A DNA stretch of 64,000 bases from Lepidurus packardi (Eukaryota; Arthropoda; Branchiopoda; Notostraca; Triopsidae). The notes below the pieces were generated by a model, which saw only the letters and a program-made list of their open reading frames with translations, searched no databases and was not told the DNA's origin. The DNA lies in the NCBI GenBank assembly GCA_023053545.1, contig JAKZAN010000168.1, forward strand, positions 1 to 64,000, written 5' to 3'. A program made the position numbers and the translations under genes. Shown one piece after another: positions 16,401 to 28,900 of the stretch (position 1 is the stretch's first letter; each line of letters begins with the position of its first letter).

Positions 16401-19400
16401 ACTTACTGAATTAACTAGTAACGGACTGAATTAATTCCTTACGGAATGAATTAATTCCTTACGGACTTCATTAATTCATTACGGACTTAATTAATTCCTT
16501 ACCGACTGAATTATTTCCTTACGGCCTGAATTAATTCCTTACGGACTGAATAAATTCCTTACAAACTGAATTAATTCCTTACGGACTGAATTAATTTCTT
16601 ACTGACTTAATTAATTCCTTACGCACTGAATTAATTCCTTACGGACTGAATTAATTTCTTACGGACTTATTTAATTCCTTACGGCCTGATTTAATTCCTT
16701 ACAGACTGAACTAATTCCTTACGGACGGAATTATATCCTTACGGACTGAATTAATTCCTTGCGGAATGAATTAATTCATTACGGACTTAATTAAATCCTT
16801 ACCGACTTAATTAGTTCATTACGGACTGAATTAATTCCTTACGGACTGAATTAATTCCTTACGGACTGAATTAATTCCTTACGTACTGAATTAATTCCTT
16901 ACGGACTGAATTAATTCCTTATGGAATGAATTAATTCCTTACGAACTTAATTAATTCCTTACGGACTTAATTAATTCCTTGCGGACTGAATGAATTCCTT
17001 ACGGACTGAACTAATTCCTTACGGACGGAATTAATTTCTTACGTACTGAATTATTTCCTTACGGACTGAATTAATTCCTTACGGACTTAATTAATTAATT
17101 ACGGAATGAATTAATTCCTTACGGACTAAATTAATTCCTTGGGGACTGAATTAATTCCTTACGGACTGAATTAATTCCTTACTGACTTTATAAATTCCTT
17201 ACGGATTATATCAATTCTTTACGGACTGAATTAATTCTTTAGGATTGATTGAATTCCTTACTTACTGAATTATCTAGTTACGGACTAAATTAATTCCTTA
17301 CGGACTTAATTAATTCATTACGGACTGAATTAATTCCATATGGGACTGAATTAATTCCATACGGACTTAATTAATTCCTTACCGACTGAATTAATTCCTT
17401 ACGGACTGAATTAATTCCTTACGGACTGAATTAATTCCTTACGGACTGAAATAATTCTTTAGGATTGATTGAATTCCTTCTTTACTGAATTAAATCCTCA
17501 CAGACTGAATTAATTTCTTACGGACTGAATTAATTCATTACGGACTTAATTAATCCATTAAGGACTTAATTAATTCATTACGGACTTAATTAATTCCTTA
17601 CGCACTGAATTAATTCCTTACGGACTGAATTAATTTCTTACGGACTTATTTAATTCCTTACGGCCTGATTTAATTCCTTACAGACTGAACTAATTCCTTA
17701 CGGACGGAATTATATCCTTACGGACTGAATTAATTATTTGCGGAATGAATTAATTCATTACGGACTTAATTAAATCCTTACCGACTTAATTAGTTCATTA
17801 CGGACTGAATTAATTCCATACGGACTGAATTAATTCCTTACGGACTGAATTAATTCCTTACGGACTGAATTAATTCTTTATGATTGACTGAATTCCTTAC
17901 TTACTGAATTAATTAGTTACGGACTGAAATAATTCCTTACGGACTGAATTAATGAATTACGGACTGAATTAACTACTTACGGACTGAATTAATTCCTTAC
18001 GTACTGAATTAATTCCTTGGGGACTGAATTAATTCCTTACGGACTTTATTAAGACATTACGGACTGAATTAATTCCTTACGGACTGAATTATTTCTTTAG
18101 GATTGATTGAATTCCTTACTTACTGAATTAACTAGTAACGGACTGAATTAATTCCTTACAAACTGAATTAATTCCGTGGGGACTGAAATAATTCCTTACT
18201 GACTTTGTAAATTACTTACGGATTATATCAATTCCTTACGGACTTAATTAATTCTTTACGGAACGAACTAATTGATTACGGACTTCATTAATTCATTACG
18301 GACTTAATTAATTCATTACGGACTGATTTAATTCCTTAAGGACTCAATTATTTCCATACGGACTTAATTAATTCCTTACCGACTGAATTAATTCCTTACG
18401 GACTGAATTAATTCCTTATGGACTTAATTAATTCATTACGGACTGAATAAATTCCTTACGGACTGAATTAATTCCACGGACTGATTTAATTCCTTACTGA
18501 CTTTATTAATTCCTTACGGAATGAATTAATTTTTTACGGACGTAATTAATTCATTACGGACTGAATTAATTCATTACGGACTGAATTAATTCCTTTAGGA
18601 CTGAACTAATTCAATACGGAATTAATTCCTTACTGACTTTGTAAATTACTTACGGATTATATCAATTCCTTACGGACTTAATTAATTCCTTACGGACTTA
18701 ATTAATTCATTACGGACTGAATTAATTCCATATGGGACTGAATTAATTCCATACGGACTTAATTAATTCCTTACCGACTGAATTAATTCCTTACGGACTG
18801 AATTAATTCCTTACGGACTGAATTAATTCCTTACGGACTTAATTAATTCATTACGGACTTAATTAATTCCTTACGCACTGAATTAATTCCTTACGGACTG
18901 AATTAATTTCTTACGGACTTATTTAATTCCTTACGGCCTGATTTAATTCCTTACAGACTGAACTAATTCCTTACGGACGGAATTATATCCTTACGGACTG
19001 AATTAATTCCTTGCGGAATGAATTAATTCATTACGGACTTAATTAAATCCTTACCGACTTAATTAGTTCATTACGGACTGAATTAATTCCTTACGGACTG
19101 AATTAATTCCTTACGGACTGAATTAATTCCTTACGGACTGAATTAATTCCTTACGGACTGAATTAATTCCTTATGGAATGAATTAATTCCTTTCGAACTT
19201 AATTAATTCCTTACGGACTTAATTAATTCCTTGCGGACTGAATGAATTCCTTACGGACTGAACTAGCTCCTTACGGACGGAATTAATTTCTTACGTACTG
19301 AATTATTTCCTTACGGACTGAATTAATTCCTTACGGACTTAATTAATTAATTACGGAATGAATTAATTCCTTACGGACTAAATTAATTCCTTGGGGACTG

Positions 19401-20129
19401 AATTAATTCCTTACGGACTGAATTAATTCCTTACTGACTTTATAAATTCCTTACGGATTATATCAATTCTTTACGGACTGAATTAATTCTTTAGGATTGA
19501 TTGAATTCCTTACTTACTGAATTATCTAGTTACGGACTAAATTAATTCCTTACGGACTTAATTGATTCCTTACGGAATGAATTAATTCCTTACGGACTGA
19601 ATTAATTCCTTACGGAATGAATTAATTCCTTACGGACTGAATTAATTCCTTACGGACTGAATTAATTCTTTAGGATTGATTGAATTCCTTATTTACTGAA
19701 TTAATTCCTTACGAACTAAATTAATTCTTTAGGATTGATTGAATTCCTTATTTACTGAATTAATTCCTTACGGACTGAATTAATTTCTTAAGGACTGAAT
19801 TAATTCATTACGGACTTAATTAATCCATTAAGGACTTAATTAATTCATTACGGACTGAATTAATTCCTTACGGACTGAATTATTTCTTTAGTATTGATTG
19901 AATTCCTTACTTACTGAATTAACTAGTAACGGACTGAATTAATTCCTTACGGAATGAATTAATTCCTTACGGACTTCATTAATTCATTACGGACTTAATT
20001 AATTCCTTACCGACTGAATTATTTCCTTACGGCCTGAATTAATTCCTTACGGACTGAATAAATTCCTTACAAACTGAATTAATTCCTTACGGACTGAATT
20101 AATTTCTTACTGACTGAATTAATTCCTTA
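13411..20129 (+). repeat. two super-HOR units of about 3.2 and 3.5 kb
   Basis: A 650-bp segment, from CGCACTG to the ATCTAG of a TTATCTAGTTACGG monomer, occurs four times: 13411-14060, 15366-16015, 16622-17271 and 18874-19523. Copies 1 and 3 are each followed by 1.39-kb-type HOR sequence; copies 2 and 4 are each followed by about 600 bp with GATTCCTTACGGAATG and GTATTGATTG variants. Offsets between corresponding markers are 3,211 bp (13411 to 16622) and 3,508 bp (15366 to 18874). A compound unit of about 3.2-3.5 kb is therefore repeated twice. The variant GAACTAGCTCC is shared by 15752 and 19260 only. Confidence 0.8.
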
Positions 20130-22350
20130 CGGCCTGATTTAATTCCATACAGACTGAATTAATTCCTTATGGACTGAATTAATTCCTTATGGACTGAATT
20201 AATTCCTTACGAACTTAATTAATTCCTTACGGACTTAATTAATTCCTTGCGGACTGAATGATTTCTTTACGGACTGAAATAATTCCTTACGGACTGAATA
20301 AATTCCTTACGGACTGAATTAATTCTTTACGGACTGAATTAATTCCTTACGGACTGAATTAATTCCTTACGGACGGAATTATATCCTTACGGACTGAATT
20401 AATTCCTTACGGACTTAATCAGTTCATTACGGACTGAATTAATTCCTTACGGAATGAATTCATTCTTTAGGATTGATTGAATTCCGTACTTACTGAATTA
20501 ACTAGTTACGGAATGAATTAATTCCGTGGGGACTGAAATAATTCTTTACTGACTTTGTAAATTACTTACGGATTATATCAATTTCTTACGGACTTAATTA
20601 ATTCCTTACGGAATGAATTAATTCCTTACGAACTTCATTAATTCTTTACGGACTGAATTAATTCCTTAAGGACTGAATTAATTCCTTACGGACTTAATTA
20701 ATTCACTACGGACTGAATAAATTCCTTACAAACTGAATTAATTCCTTACGGACTGAATTAATTCTTTAGGATTGATTGAATTCCTTATTTACTGAATTAA
20801 TTCCTTACGGACTGAATTAATTCCTTACGGAATGAATTAATTCCTTACGAACTTCATTAATTCTTTACGGACTGAATTAATTCCTTAAGGACTGAATTAA
20901 TTCCTTACGGACTTAATTAATTCACTACGGACTGAATAAATTCCTTACAAACTGAATTAATTCCTTACGGACTGAATTAATTCTTTAGGATTGATTGAAT
21001 TCCTTATTTACTGAATTAATTCCTTACGGACTGAATTAATTCCTTACGGATTGAATTAATTTCTTACGGACTTAATTAATTCCTTACGGCCTGATTTAAT
21101 TCCTTACGGACTGAATAAATTCCTTACGGACTGAAATAATTCTTTACGGACTGAATTAATTCCTTAGGGACTGAACTAATTCTTTACGGACTGAATTAAT
21201 TCCTTACGGACTGAATTAATTCTTTACGGACTGAATTAATTCCTTACGGACGGAATTATTTCCTTACGGACTGAATTAATTCCTTACGGACTGAATTAAT
21301 TACTTACGGACTGAATTAATTTCTTACGGACTTAATTAATTAATTACGGACTGAATTAATTCCTTACAGATTGAATTAATTCCTTATGGACTGAATTAAT
21401 TCCTTACGAACTTAATTAATTCCTTACGGACTGAATTAATTCCTTGCGGACTGAATGAATTCCTTTAGGACTGAATTAATTCCTTACGGACTGAATAAAT
21501 TCGTTACGGACTGAATTAATTCTTTACGGACTGAATTAATTCCTTACGGACTGAATTAATTCCTAACGGACTGAACTAATTCCTTACGGACGGAATTAAT
21601 TCCTTACGGACTGAATTGATTCCTTGCGGAATGAATTAATTCATTACGGACTTAATTAAATCCTTACCGACTTTATTAATTCCTTACGTACTGAATTATT
21701 TCCTAACGGACTGAATTAATTCCTTACGGACTTAATTAACTAATTACGGACTGAATTAATTCCTTACGGATTGAATTAATTCCTTACTAACTTTATAAAT
21801 TCCTTACGGATTATATCAATTCCTGACGGGTTATATCAATTCCTTACGGACTTAATTCTTTACAGAATGAATTAATTCCTTATGGACTTAATTAATTCCT
21901 TGCGGACTGAAATAATTCCTTACGGACTGAATTAATTCCTTACGGACTGAATAAATTCCTTGCGGACTGAATTAATTCCTTACGGACTGAATTAATTCCT
22001 TACGGACGGAATTATTTCCTTACGGACTGAATTAATTCCTTACGGACTGAATTAATTACTTACGGACTGAATTAATTTCTTACGGACTTAATTAATTAAT
22101 TACGGACTGAATTAATTCCTTACGGACTGAATTAATTCCTTACGGACTGAATTAATTCCTTGGGGACTGAATTAAATCCTTACGGACTGAATTAATTCCT
22201 TACTGACTTTATAAATTCCTTACGGATTATATCAATTCCTTACGGACTTAATTCCTTACAGATTGAATTAATTCCTTATGGACTGAATTAATTCCTTACG
22301 GACTGAATTAATTCCTTACGGCCTGATTTAATTCCTTACAGACTGAATTA
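20130..22350 (+). repeat. irregular satellite segment left of insertion 1
   Basis: Same 20-bp monomer with a different variant mix, including CGGACGGAATTATTTCC, GACGGGTTATATC and TTAATTCACTACGG. A tandem duplication of about 220 bp is visible: the segment with TTCACTACGG at 20702 is repeated at 20921 together with its neighbours. The last about 120 bp (CGGATTATATC, CGGACTTAATTCC, CAGATTG, TGGACTG, CGGACTG, CGGCCTG, CAGACTG) have the same monomer order as 42061-42180. Confidence 0.7.
22338..22350 (+). repeat. left target-site duplication of insertion 1
   Basis: ACAGACTGAATTA occurs directly before the element tail and again at 24543-24555. The CAG in place of the usual CGG is a variant shared by both copies, which supports a true duplication rather than two ordinary monomers. 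The 13th base (leading A) could be chance. Bases 1-12 of the monomer are covered. Confidence 0.85.
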
Positions 22351-22380
22351 TTGTATTTGTATTTGTATTTTTGTATTTTT
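22351..22380 (-). repeat. simple-repeat 3' tail of insertion 1
   Basis: On the plus strand this is four or so units of TTTGTA and TTTTTGTA; on the element's strand it is TACAAA-type repeats. Short tandem tails made during target-primed reverse transcription are typical of I-clade elements, while L1 and Jockey elements usually end in poly(A). Confidence 0.85.
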
Positions 22381-22381
22381 G

Positions 22382-22418
22382 AGGCGAACCATGTCGCTGT
22401 CGCGCCACATTATCGCCT
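22382..22418 (-). other. predicted 3' UTR hairpin of insertion 1
   Basis: On the element strand AGGCGA pairs perfectly with TCGCCT. Inside it ATGT pairs with ACAT, then CGC with GCG around a GACA loop. The intervening mismatches are TA opposite GGT and a GG bulge, for 13 base pairs in all. It sits immediately inside the tail. Several non-LTR families use a terminal stem-loop that their RT recognises; that role here is inferred from position only. Confidence 0.6.
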
Positions 22419-22466
22419 TCGGCTTTCTTTTTCAACACACTCTCACTGTTTGGTACTTTAGCATCT
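22419..22466 (-). other. remaining 3' UTR of insertion 1
   Basis: Short non-coding stretch between the TGA stop of the RNase H frame (22467-22469) and the hairpin. No further motif is evident. Confidence 0.7.
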
Positions 22467-23441
22467 TCAGATGAAATCTAAAATCTTCGTTTGTTTTATG
22501 AACTTGATAAAATTGTTTTGTATAAAAAACCGATCATGCACTGTTCTGTTTCCGAATCCTACAATTTCTTCGAAGTCCACTGGTATGTTTTTGCTTCGCA
22601 GTTTGCTGAATAAAGCGTTGCGCTCCGCTCTCAGGGTTGAGCATTCCATGACTAGATGCTTCCCGGTTTCGTCTGCCTCACCACAGTTTCGGCACACCGG
22701 GCTATCCTGTAGATTAAATCTGTGCATCCACGATCCGATCTTGCCATGACCACATCTGAGTCTTAATACAGCAACAGCTTCTCTTCTTCTTTTGATGGTC
22801 CTCCATTTATTGGATCCTAGAGTTTCTGTCTTCAATACAATGGCCTGTGACGTATTCAGTATGATTTCGTTCAAAAACTCTCTTTCGATGTTTTGCTTGG
22901 TGATTGTTTTTAGCTCGTGTCTTGTCAGCCCGTTTGTTCTTTCGTTGCTGGAGGTTCTTCCTCTCTTTGCTGCTTGATCCGCTGCTTCATTACCAGGGAT
23001 GCCAATATGGGCGGGGATCCATTGTAAATTGATTGTGCAACCATCTACTATTAAGTTTCTTATTTTTCCCTGAATTTGTTGGCTGAGATCAAAATGAGTT
23101 CTGCAACCCCAGCTTTTTAGTACAGCTAGCGCCGCCATTGAGTCCGTTAGAATGACAAATTTTTCGGGGGGGTTATTCGCTACAGAATCTAACGCTATTT
23201 CAACTGCTGTAAGTTCAGCTGACAATATGGATGATCCTTGGAGCATGCGAAATTCCTTTGTCTCGCCCGTTTTTTCTATATATACTCCACATCCGGTGTT
23301 TCCTTGTTCGTCTTTCGATCCATCTGTGAATATTTTCTTAAAATCCCTATAAGTATTTTCTAAAAATGCTAACACAAATTGCACTGCTATCTGAGGATTC
23401 TTCTTTGTGGTTAGTCCGTCAATGTCCGTAAAGATATATTT
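22467..23441 (-). pseudogene. RNase H and zinc-knuckle part of retrotransposon ORF2
   Basis: Open for 324 codons after the upstream stop, ending in TGA. An RNase H domain is clear. Counting from the GTG codon at 23382-23384 as residue 1, TDGS carries D21, SAEL carries E57, TDSMAA carries D81 and GNEAADQAAK carries D136, so the DEDD catalytic set is complete, and the conserved WIPAHIG histidine is H126. RNase H would remove the RNA template during reverse transcription. A knuckle C231-x2-C234-x8-H243-x4-C248 follows, as in I, R1 and related ORF2 C-termini. The frame is the same as that of the RT segment upstream: the 19 codons between the TAA at 23442 and residue 1 are open and include a TDIDGL stretch. 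This part has no start of its own and was presumably one protein with the RT in the intact element. Confidence 0.9.
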
Positions 23442-24542
23442 TTATGTAAATTCCCATGGGGCCATCAAGTTTTCAAAAAAATTCCTTTGTGTTATGTCTG
23501 GTAGCTGAAATTTCTCTTTAAGTTCTTTATAGTCTTCCCAGATTATCGATTTGTTCTTTGAGATCTCCTTTACTATTAGGTCTCCCTTATGACATTCAGT
23601 CATTCTGTTAATATAATCTTGCGACAATAGCGTTCTCCTATACCGTAAAGGCAACATGCTCGCCGCACATAGCAATACCCCAATAGGGGTAGTTTTTGTT
23701 GCTCCTAAAATAATTCTTAGAGCTTTGTTTTGAATCGTTTCCAACGGTTGTAGCTTTTTTGAGTTAACAAACTTGTATATAAAACAGGCATATTCTAGTC
23801 TGGACCTAATAAGGTTTTTGTAGATGGTGAGTAAAAGGTTTGTGCTGGCTCCCCAGCTTGTGCCTGCCAGCCTACTTAAAATCCCTACTGCTTTCATACC
23901 TTTCTGTCGTAGATATTTAATATGCTCTTCAAACTTGAGTCTTCTATCGAAAATGACCCCCAAGAATCTTGCATTTTCGACCCTCTCGATGACCATGCCA
24001 TTTATCTTGCACTTCTTATTTGTCTGCCATTTCCTTTTCCTGGTTATCACAAGGTATTTCGTTTTTTCTGGTGATAAGGTAAACCCGTTTCTTTTACACC
24101 ACGTCTCTATTTCCTTAACTCTACATCTCAACTTGTCCATTGCGGAATCCGTATTTCTGCCCAGTGTCCACGTTCCCGCATCATCTGCGAAAAGTGATGT
24201 ATTTGTGTCCCTCTGGTTCTCGGGGAAATCCGCTAGCATGATATTGAATAGCCAAGGACTTAAGACTGCACCCTGGGGTATGCCTCTTACTAGTCTTTGC
24301 TTGGTAGACAGGCTGGATCGGACTCGTACTTCCATTGTTCTGTCGCATAAATAGCTTCTGATGATTCCCAAGAGTTTTCCGTTGACCCCTTTTCTCCCCA
24401 ACTTGTATAGAAGTCCGTCGATCCAGACCGAGTCGTAGGCAGGAGTTAGGTCGAGCAAAAGGACAGTTAACACCCAGCCTTTTTTAAAGACAGTGTGTGC
24501 GTCGTTCATCAATCTCATCAACTGGTCGACCGTACTTCTACG
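23442..24542 (-). pseudogene. reverse transcriptase fragment of insertion 1
   Basis: C-terminal about two thirds of a non-LTR RT. Counting from the TTG codon at 24519-24521 as residue 1, motif A is LDLTPAYDSV (D24, D30), motif B is RGIPQGAVLSP (80-89) and the catalytic box is FADD (111-114). The thumb follows, with FLGVIFD and NKALRIILGATKTTP, an I/R1-group signature. The frame is open upstream of that codon to the element edge (RSTVDQL precedes it), so the apparent start is only where truncation and ORF calling meet. It ends in TAA at 23442-23444, but RNase H continues in the same frame, so this is a nonsense mutation rather than the family's natural end. It cannot be active: RT fingers and endonuclease are absent. 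Confidence 0.92.
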
Positions 24543-24555
24543 ACAGACTGAATTA
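24543..24555 (+). repeat. right target-site duplication of insertion 1
   Basis: Second copy of ACAGACTGAATTA. It continues straight into ATTCCTTACGG, so deleting the element plus one copy restores a regular 20-bp monomer. The element's 5' junction is at 24542/24543, with one base of ambiguity. Confidence 0.85.
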
Positions 24556-24678
24556 ATTCCTTACGGCCTGATTTAATTCCTTACAGACTGAATTAATTCC
24601 TTATGGAATGAATTAATTCCTTACGAACTTAATTAATTCCTTACGGATTTAATTAATTCCTTACGGACTGAATTAATT

Positions 24679-25952
24679 CCATACGGACTTAGTTAATTCA
24701 TTACGAATTGAATTATTTCTTTACGGACTGAATTAATTCCTTACGGACTGAATTAATTCCTTACGGACGGAATTAATTCCTTACGGACTGAATTAATTCC
24801 TTACGGACTGAATAAATTCCTTACGGCCTGATTTCATTCCTTACGGACTGAATTAATTCCTTACAGACTGAATTAATTCCTTTACGGTTTGATTTAATTC
24901 CTTACGGACTGAATTAATTCCGTGGGGACTGAATTAATTCCTTACTGACTTTGTAAATTACTTACGGATTATATCAATTCCTTAGGGACTTAATTAATTA
25001 TTTACGGAATGAATTAATTCCTTACGGACTTCATTAATTCATTACGGACTTAATTAATTCCTTACGGACTGAACTAATTCCTTACTAACTTTATAAATTC
25101 CTTACGGATTATATCAATTCCTGACGGATTATATCAATTCCTTACGGACTTAATTCCTTACAGAATGAATTAATTCCTTATGGACTTAATTAATTCCTTA
25201 CGAACTTAATTAATTCCTTGCGGACTAAAATAATTCCTTACGGACTGAATTAATTCCTTACGGACTGAATAAATTCCTTGCGGACTGAATTAATTCCTTA
25301 CGGACTGAATTAATTCCATACGGACTTAGTTAATTCATTACGAACTGAATTATTTCTTTACGGACTGAATTAATTCCTTACGGACTGAATTAATTCCTTA
25401 CGGACGGAATTAATTCCTTACGGACTGAATTAATTCCTTACGGACTGAATAAATTCCTTACGGCCTGATTTCATTCCTTACGGACTGAATTAATTCCTTA
25501 AAGACTGAATTAATTCCTTTACGGTTTGATTTAATTCCTTACGGACTGAATTAATTCCGTGGGGACTGAATTAATTCCTTACTGACTTTGTAAATTACTT
25601 ACGGATTATATCAATTCCTTAGGGACTTAATTAATTCCTTACGGAATGAATTAATTCCTTACGGACTTCATTAATTCATTACGGACTTAATTAATTCCTT
25701 ACGGACTGAACTAATTCCTTACTAACTTTATAAATTCCTTACGGATTATATCAATTCCTGACGGATTATATCAATTCCTTACGGACTTAATTCCTTACAG
25801 AATGAATTAATTCCTTATGGACTTAATTAATTCCTTACGAACTTAATTAATTCCTTGCGGACTAAAATAATTCCTTACGGACTGAATTAATTCCTTACGG
25901 ACTGAATAAATTCCTTGCGGACTGAATTAATTCCTTACGGACTGAATTAATT
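24679..25952 (+). repeat. 637-bp tandem duplication
   Basis: The segment starting CCATACGGACTTAG at 24679 restarts at 25316 with the same monomer order, including CGGTTTGATTT after a 21-nt monomer, GTGGGGACTG, CTGACTTTG and two CGGATTATATC monomers. A few substitutions distinguish the copies (ATTGAATTATT versus ACTGAATTATT; CAGACTG versus AAGACTG). Confidence 0.8.
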
Positions 25953-28900
25953 CCTTACGAACTGAATAAATTCCTTACGGACTGAATTAACTACTTACGG
26001 ACTGAATTAATTCCTTACGGACTGAATTAATTCCTTACTTACTGAATTATCTAGTTACGGACTGAATTAATTCCTTACGGACTGAATTAATTCCGTGGGG
26101 ACTGAATTAATTCCTTACTGACTTTGTAAATTACTTACGGATTATATCAATTCCTTAGGGACTTAATTAATTCTTTAGGATTGATTGAATTCCTTATATA
26201 CTGAATTAATTCCTTACGACTGAATTATTTTTTTCCGACTGAATTAATTCATTACGTACTTAATTAATCCATTAAGGACTTAATTAATTCATTACGGACT
26301 GAATTAATTCCTAACGGACTGAATTAATTAATTAAGGACTGAATTAAATACTTACGGACAGAATTAATTCCTTACGGACTGAATTAATTCCTTACGGACA
26401 GAATTAATTCCTTACGGACTGAATTAATTCTGTAGGATTGTTTGAATTCCTTACTTACTGAATTATCTAGTTACGGATTGAATTAATTCTTTACGGACTG
26501 AATTAATTCCGTGGGGACTGAACTAATTCCTTACTGACTTTGTAAATTACTTACGGATGATATCAATTCCTTAGGGACTTAATTGATTCCTTACGGAATG
26601 AATTAATTCCTTACGGACTTCTTTAATTCATTACGGACTTCATTAATTCATTACGGACTGAAATAATTTCTAACGGACTGATTAAATTCCTTACGACCTG
26701 ATTTAATTCCTTACAGACTGAATTAATTCCTTACGGCCTGATTTAATTCCTTACAGACTGAATTAATTCCTTATGGACTGAATTAATTCATTACGGTCTA
26801 AATTAAATCCTTACCGACTTAATTAATTCCTTACAGACTGAATTAATTCCTTACGGTTTGATAAATTCCTTACGGACGGAATTAATTCCTTACGTACTGA
26901 ATTAATTCTTTACAGACTGAATTAATTCCTTACGGACTGAATTAAATCCTTACTGACTTTATAAATTCCTTACGGATTATATCAATTCCTTACGGACTGA
27001 ATTAATTCTTTAGGATTGATTGAATTCCTTATATACTGAATTAATTCCTTACGGACTGAATTTTTTTTCCGACTGAATTAATTCATTACGGACTTAATTA
27101 ATCCATTAAGGACTTAATTAATTCATTACGGACTGAATTATTTCCTAACGGACTGAATTAATTAATTAAGGACTGAATTAACTACTTACGGACTGAATTA
27201 ATTCCTTACGGACTGAATTAATTCCTTACTTACTGAATTATCTAGTTACGGACTGAATTAATTCCTTACGGACTGAATTAATTCCGTGGGGACTGAATTA
27301 ATTCCTTACTGACTTTGTAAATTACTTACGGATTATATCAATTCCTTAGGGACTTAATTAATTCCTTACGGAATGAATTAATTCCTTACGGACTTCATTT
27401 ATTCCTTACTTACTGAATTAATTCCTTACGGACTGAATTAATTCCTTACTGACTGAATTAATTCCTTTAAGGCCTGAATTAGCTACTTTCGGACTGAATT
27501 AATTCCTTACAGACTGAATTAATTCTTTGGTGACTGAATTAATTCCTTACGGACTGAACTAATTCCTTACTAACTTTACAAACTCCTTACGGATTATATC
27601 AATTCCTGACGGATTATATCAATTCCTTACGGACTTAATTCCTTACAGAATGAATGAATTCCTTACGAACTTAATTAATTCCTTGCGGACTGAAATAATT
27701 CCTTACGGACTGAATTAATTCCTTACGGACTGAATAAATTCCTTGCGGACTGAATTAATTCCTTACGGACTGAATTAAATCCTTACTGACTTTATAAATT
27801 CCTTACGGATTATATCAATTCCTTACGGACTGAATTAATTCTTTACGGAATGAATTAATTTTTTACGGACTTAATTAATTCATTACGGACTGAATTAATT
27901 CATTACGGACTGAATTAATTCCTTTAGGACTGAACTAATTCAATACGGAATTAATTCCTTACTGACTTTGTAAATTACTTACGGATTATATCAATTCCTT
28001 ACGGACTTAATTAATTCCTTACGGACTTAATTAATTCATTACGGACTGAATTAATTCCATAAGGACTGAATTAATTCCATACGGACTTAATTTATTCCTT
28101 ACCGACTGAATTAATTCCTTACGGACTGAATTATTTCCTTACGGACTGAATTAATTCCTTACGGACTGAATTAATTCTTTAGGGTTGATTGAATTCCTTC
28201 TTTACTGAATTAATTCCTCACAGACTGAATTAATTTCTTACGGACTGAATTAATTCATTACGGACTTAATTAATCCATTAAGGACTTAATTAATTCATTA
28301 CGGACTTAATTAATTCCTTACGGACTGAATTAATTCCTTATGGACTGAATTAATTCCTTACGAACTTAATTAATTCCTTGCGGACTGAATGAATTCCTTA
28401 CGGACTGAATTAATTCCTTACGGACTGAATAAATTCCTTACGGACTAAATTAATTTCTAACGGACTTAATTAATTCCTTACGGACTGATTTAGTTCCGTA
28501 CAGACTGAACTAATTCCTTACGGCGTGATTTAATTCCTTACAGACTGAATTAATTCCTATGGACTGAATTATTTCCTTACGAACTTAATTAATTCTTTAC
28601 GGACTTAATTTATTCCTTACGGACTGCACTAATTCCTTACGGACGGAATTAATTCCTTACGGACTGAATTAATTCCTTACGGAATGAATTAATTTATTAC
28701 GGACTTAATTAAATCCTTACCGACTTAATTAGTTCGTTACGGACTGAATTAGTTCCTTACGGACTGAATAAATTCCTTACAAACTGAATTAATTCCTTAC
28801 GGAATGAATTAATTCCTTACGGACTTCATTTATTCCTTACTTACTGAATTAATTCCTTACGGACTGAATTAATTCCTTACTGACTGAATTAATTCCTTAC

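Larger units (their letters stand above)
1..22350 (+). repeat. 20-bp satellite array, block A
   Basis: Continuous head-to-tail array of a 20-bp monomer, consensus CGGACTGAATTAATTCCTTA, all in one orientation. Each monomer has a perfect 10-bp palindrome (GAATTAATTC, bases 7-16), one CpG (bases 1-2) and about 70% A+T. Variant monomers recur and mark register: CGGACTTAATT..., CGGAATGAATT..., CAGACTGAATT..., CGGCCTGATTT..., CGGATTATATCAATTCC, CTGACTTTGTAAATTAC, and length variants of 15, 16, 18, 19 and 21 nt. There is no gene: stop codons recur in every frame on both strands. The array already runs at base 1, so its left end lies outside the window. A satellite of a centromeric, pericentromeric or other heterochromatic block is the natural reading; the location itself cannot be seen. 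Confidence 0.97.
22351..24542 (-). mobile_element. 5'-truncated I-like non-LTR retrotransposon (insertion 1)
   Basis: A 2.19-kb non-satellite segment interrupts the array, bounded by a 12-13 bp target duplication. Read on the minus strand it has an RT fragment, RNase H, a CCHC-type knuckle, a 3' UTR and a simple-repeat tail, the order expected at the 3' end of an I-group element. An RNase H domain and a short-tandem-repeat tail instead of plain poly(A) favour the I clade; the exact family is not recognised. ORF1, the APE endonuclease and the RT fingers are missing, as in ordinary incomplete reverse transcription (dead-on-arrival copy). One in-frame stop lies between RT and RNase H. No frameshift was seen, so the copy is not ancient. 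Confidence 0.93.

Noticed and set aside
1-22350. CRISPR-like array of short direct repeats
   Set aside because: Repeats are contiguous 20-mers with no unique spacers and no cas genes; eukaryotic retrotransposons interrupt them. This is a tandem satellite.
22381-22420. tRNA-like or small RNA gene at the GC-rich patch
   Set aside because: It is a hairpin of about 37 nt, with no cloverleaf and no A/B box arrangement; it is better explained as the 3' UTR of insertion 1.
22471-24354. Plus-strand ORFs of 61-176 codons inside insertion 1
   Set aside because: They lie antisense to clear RT/RNase H motifs and have no recognisable domain; they are shadows of the minus-strand frame.
22351-24542. Insertion 1 as an LTR retrotransposon or endogenous retrovirus because it has RT plus RNase H
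   Set aside because: No LTRs, protease, integrase or envelope; the RT motifs and C-terminal knuckle are of non-LTR type, and the tail and 5' truncation fit target-primed insertion.
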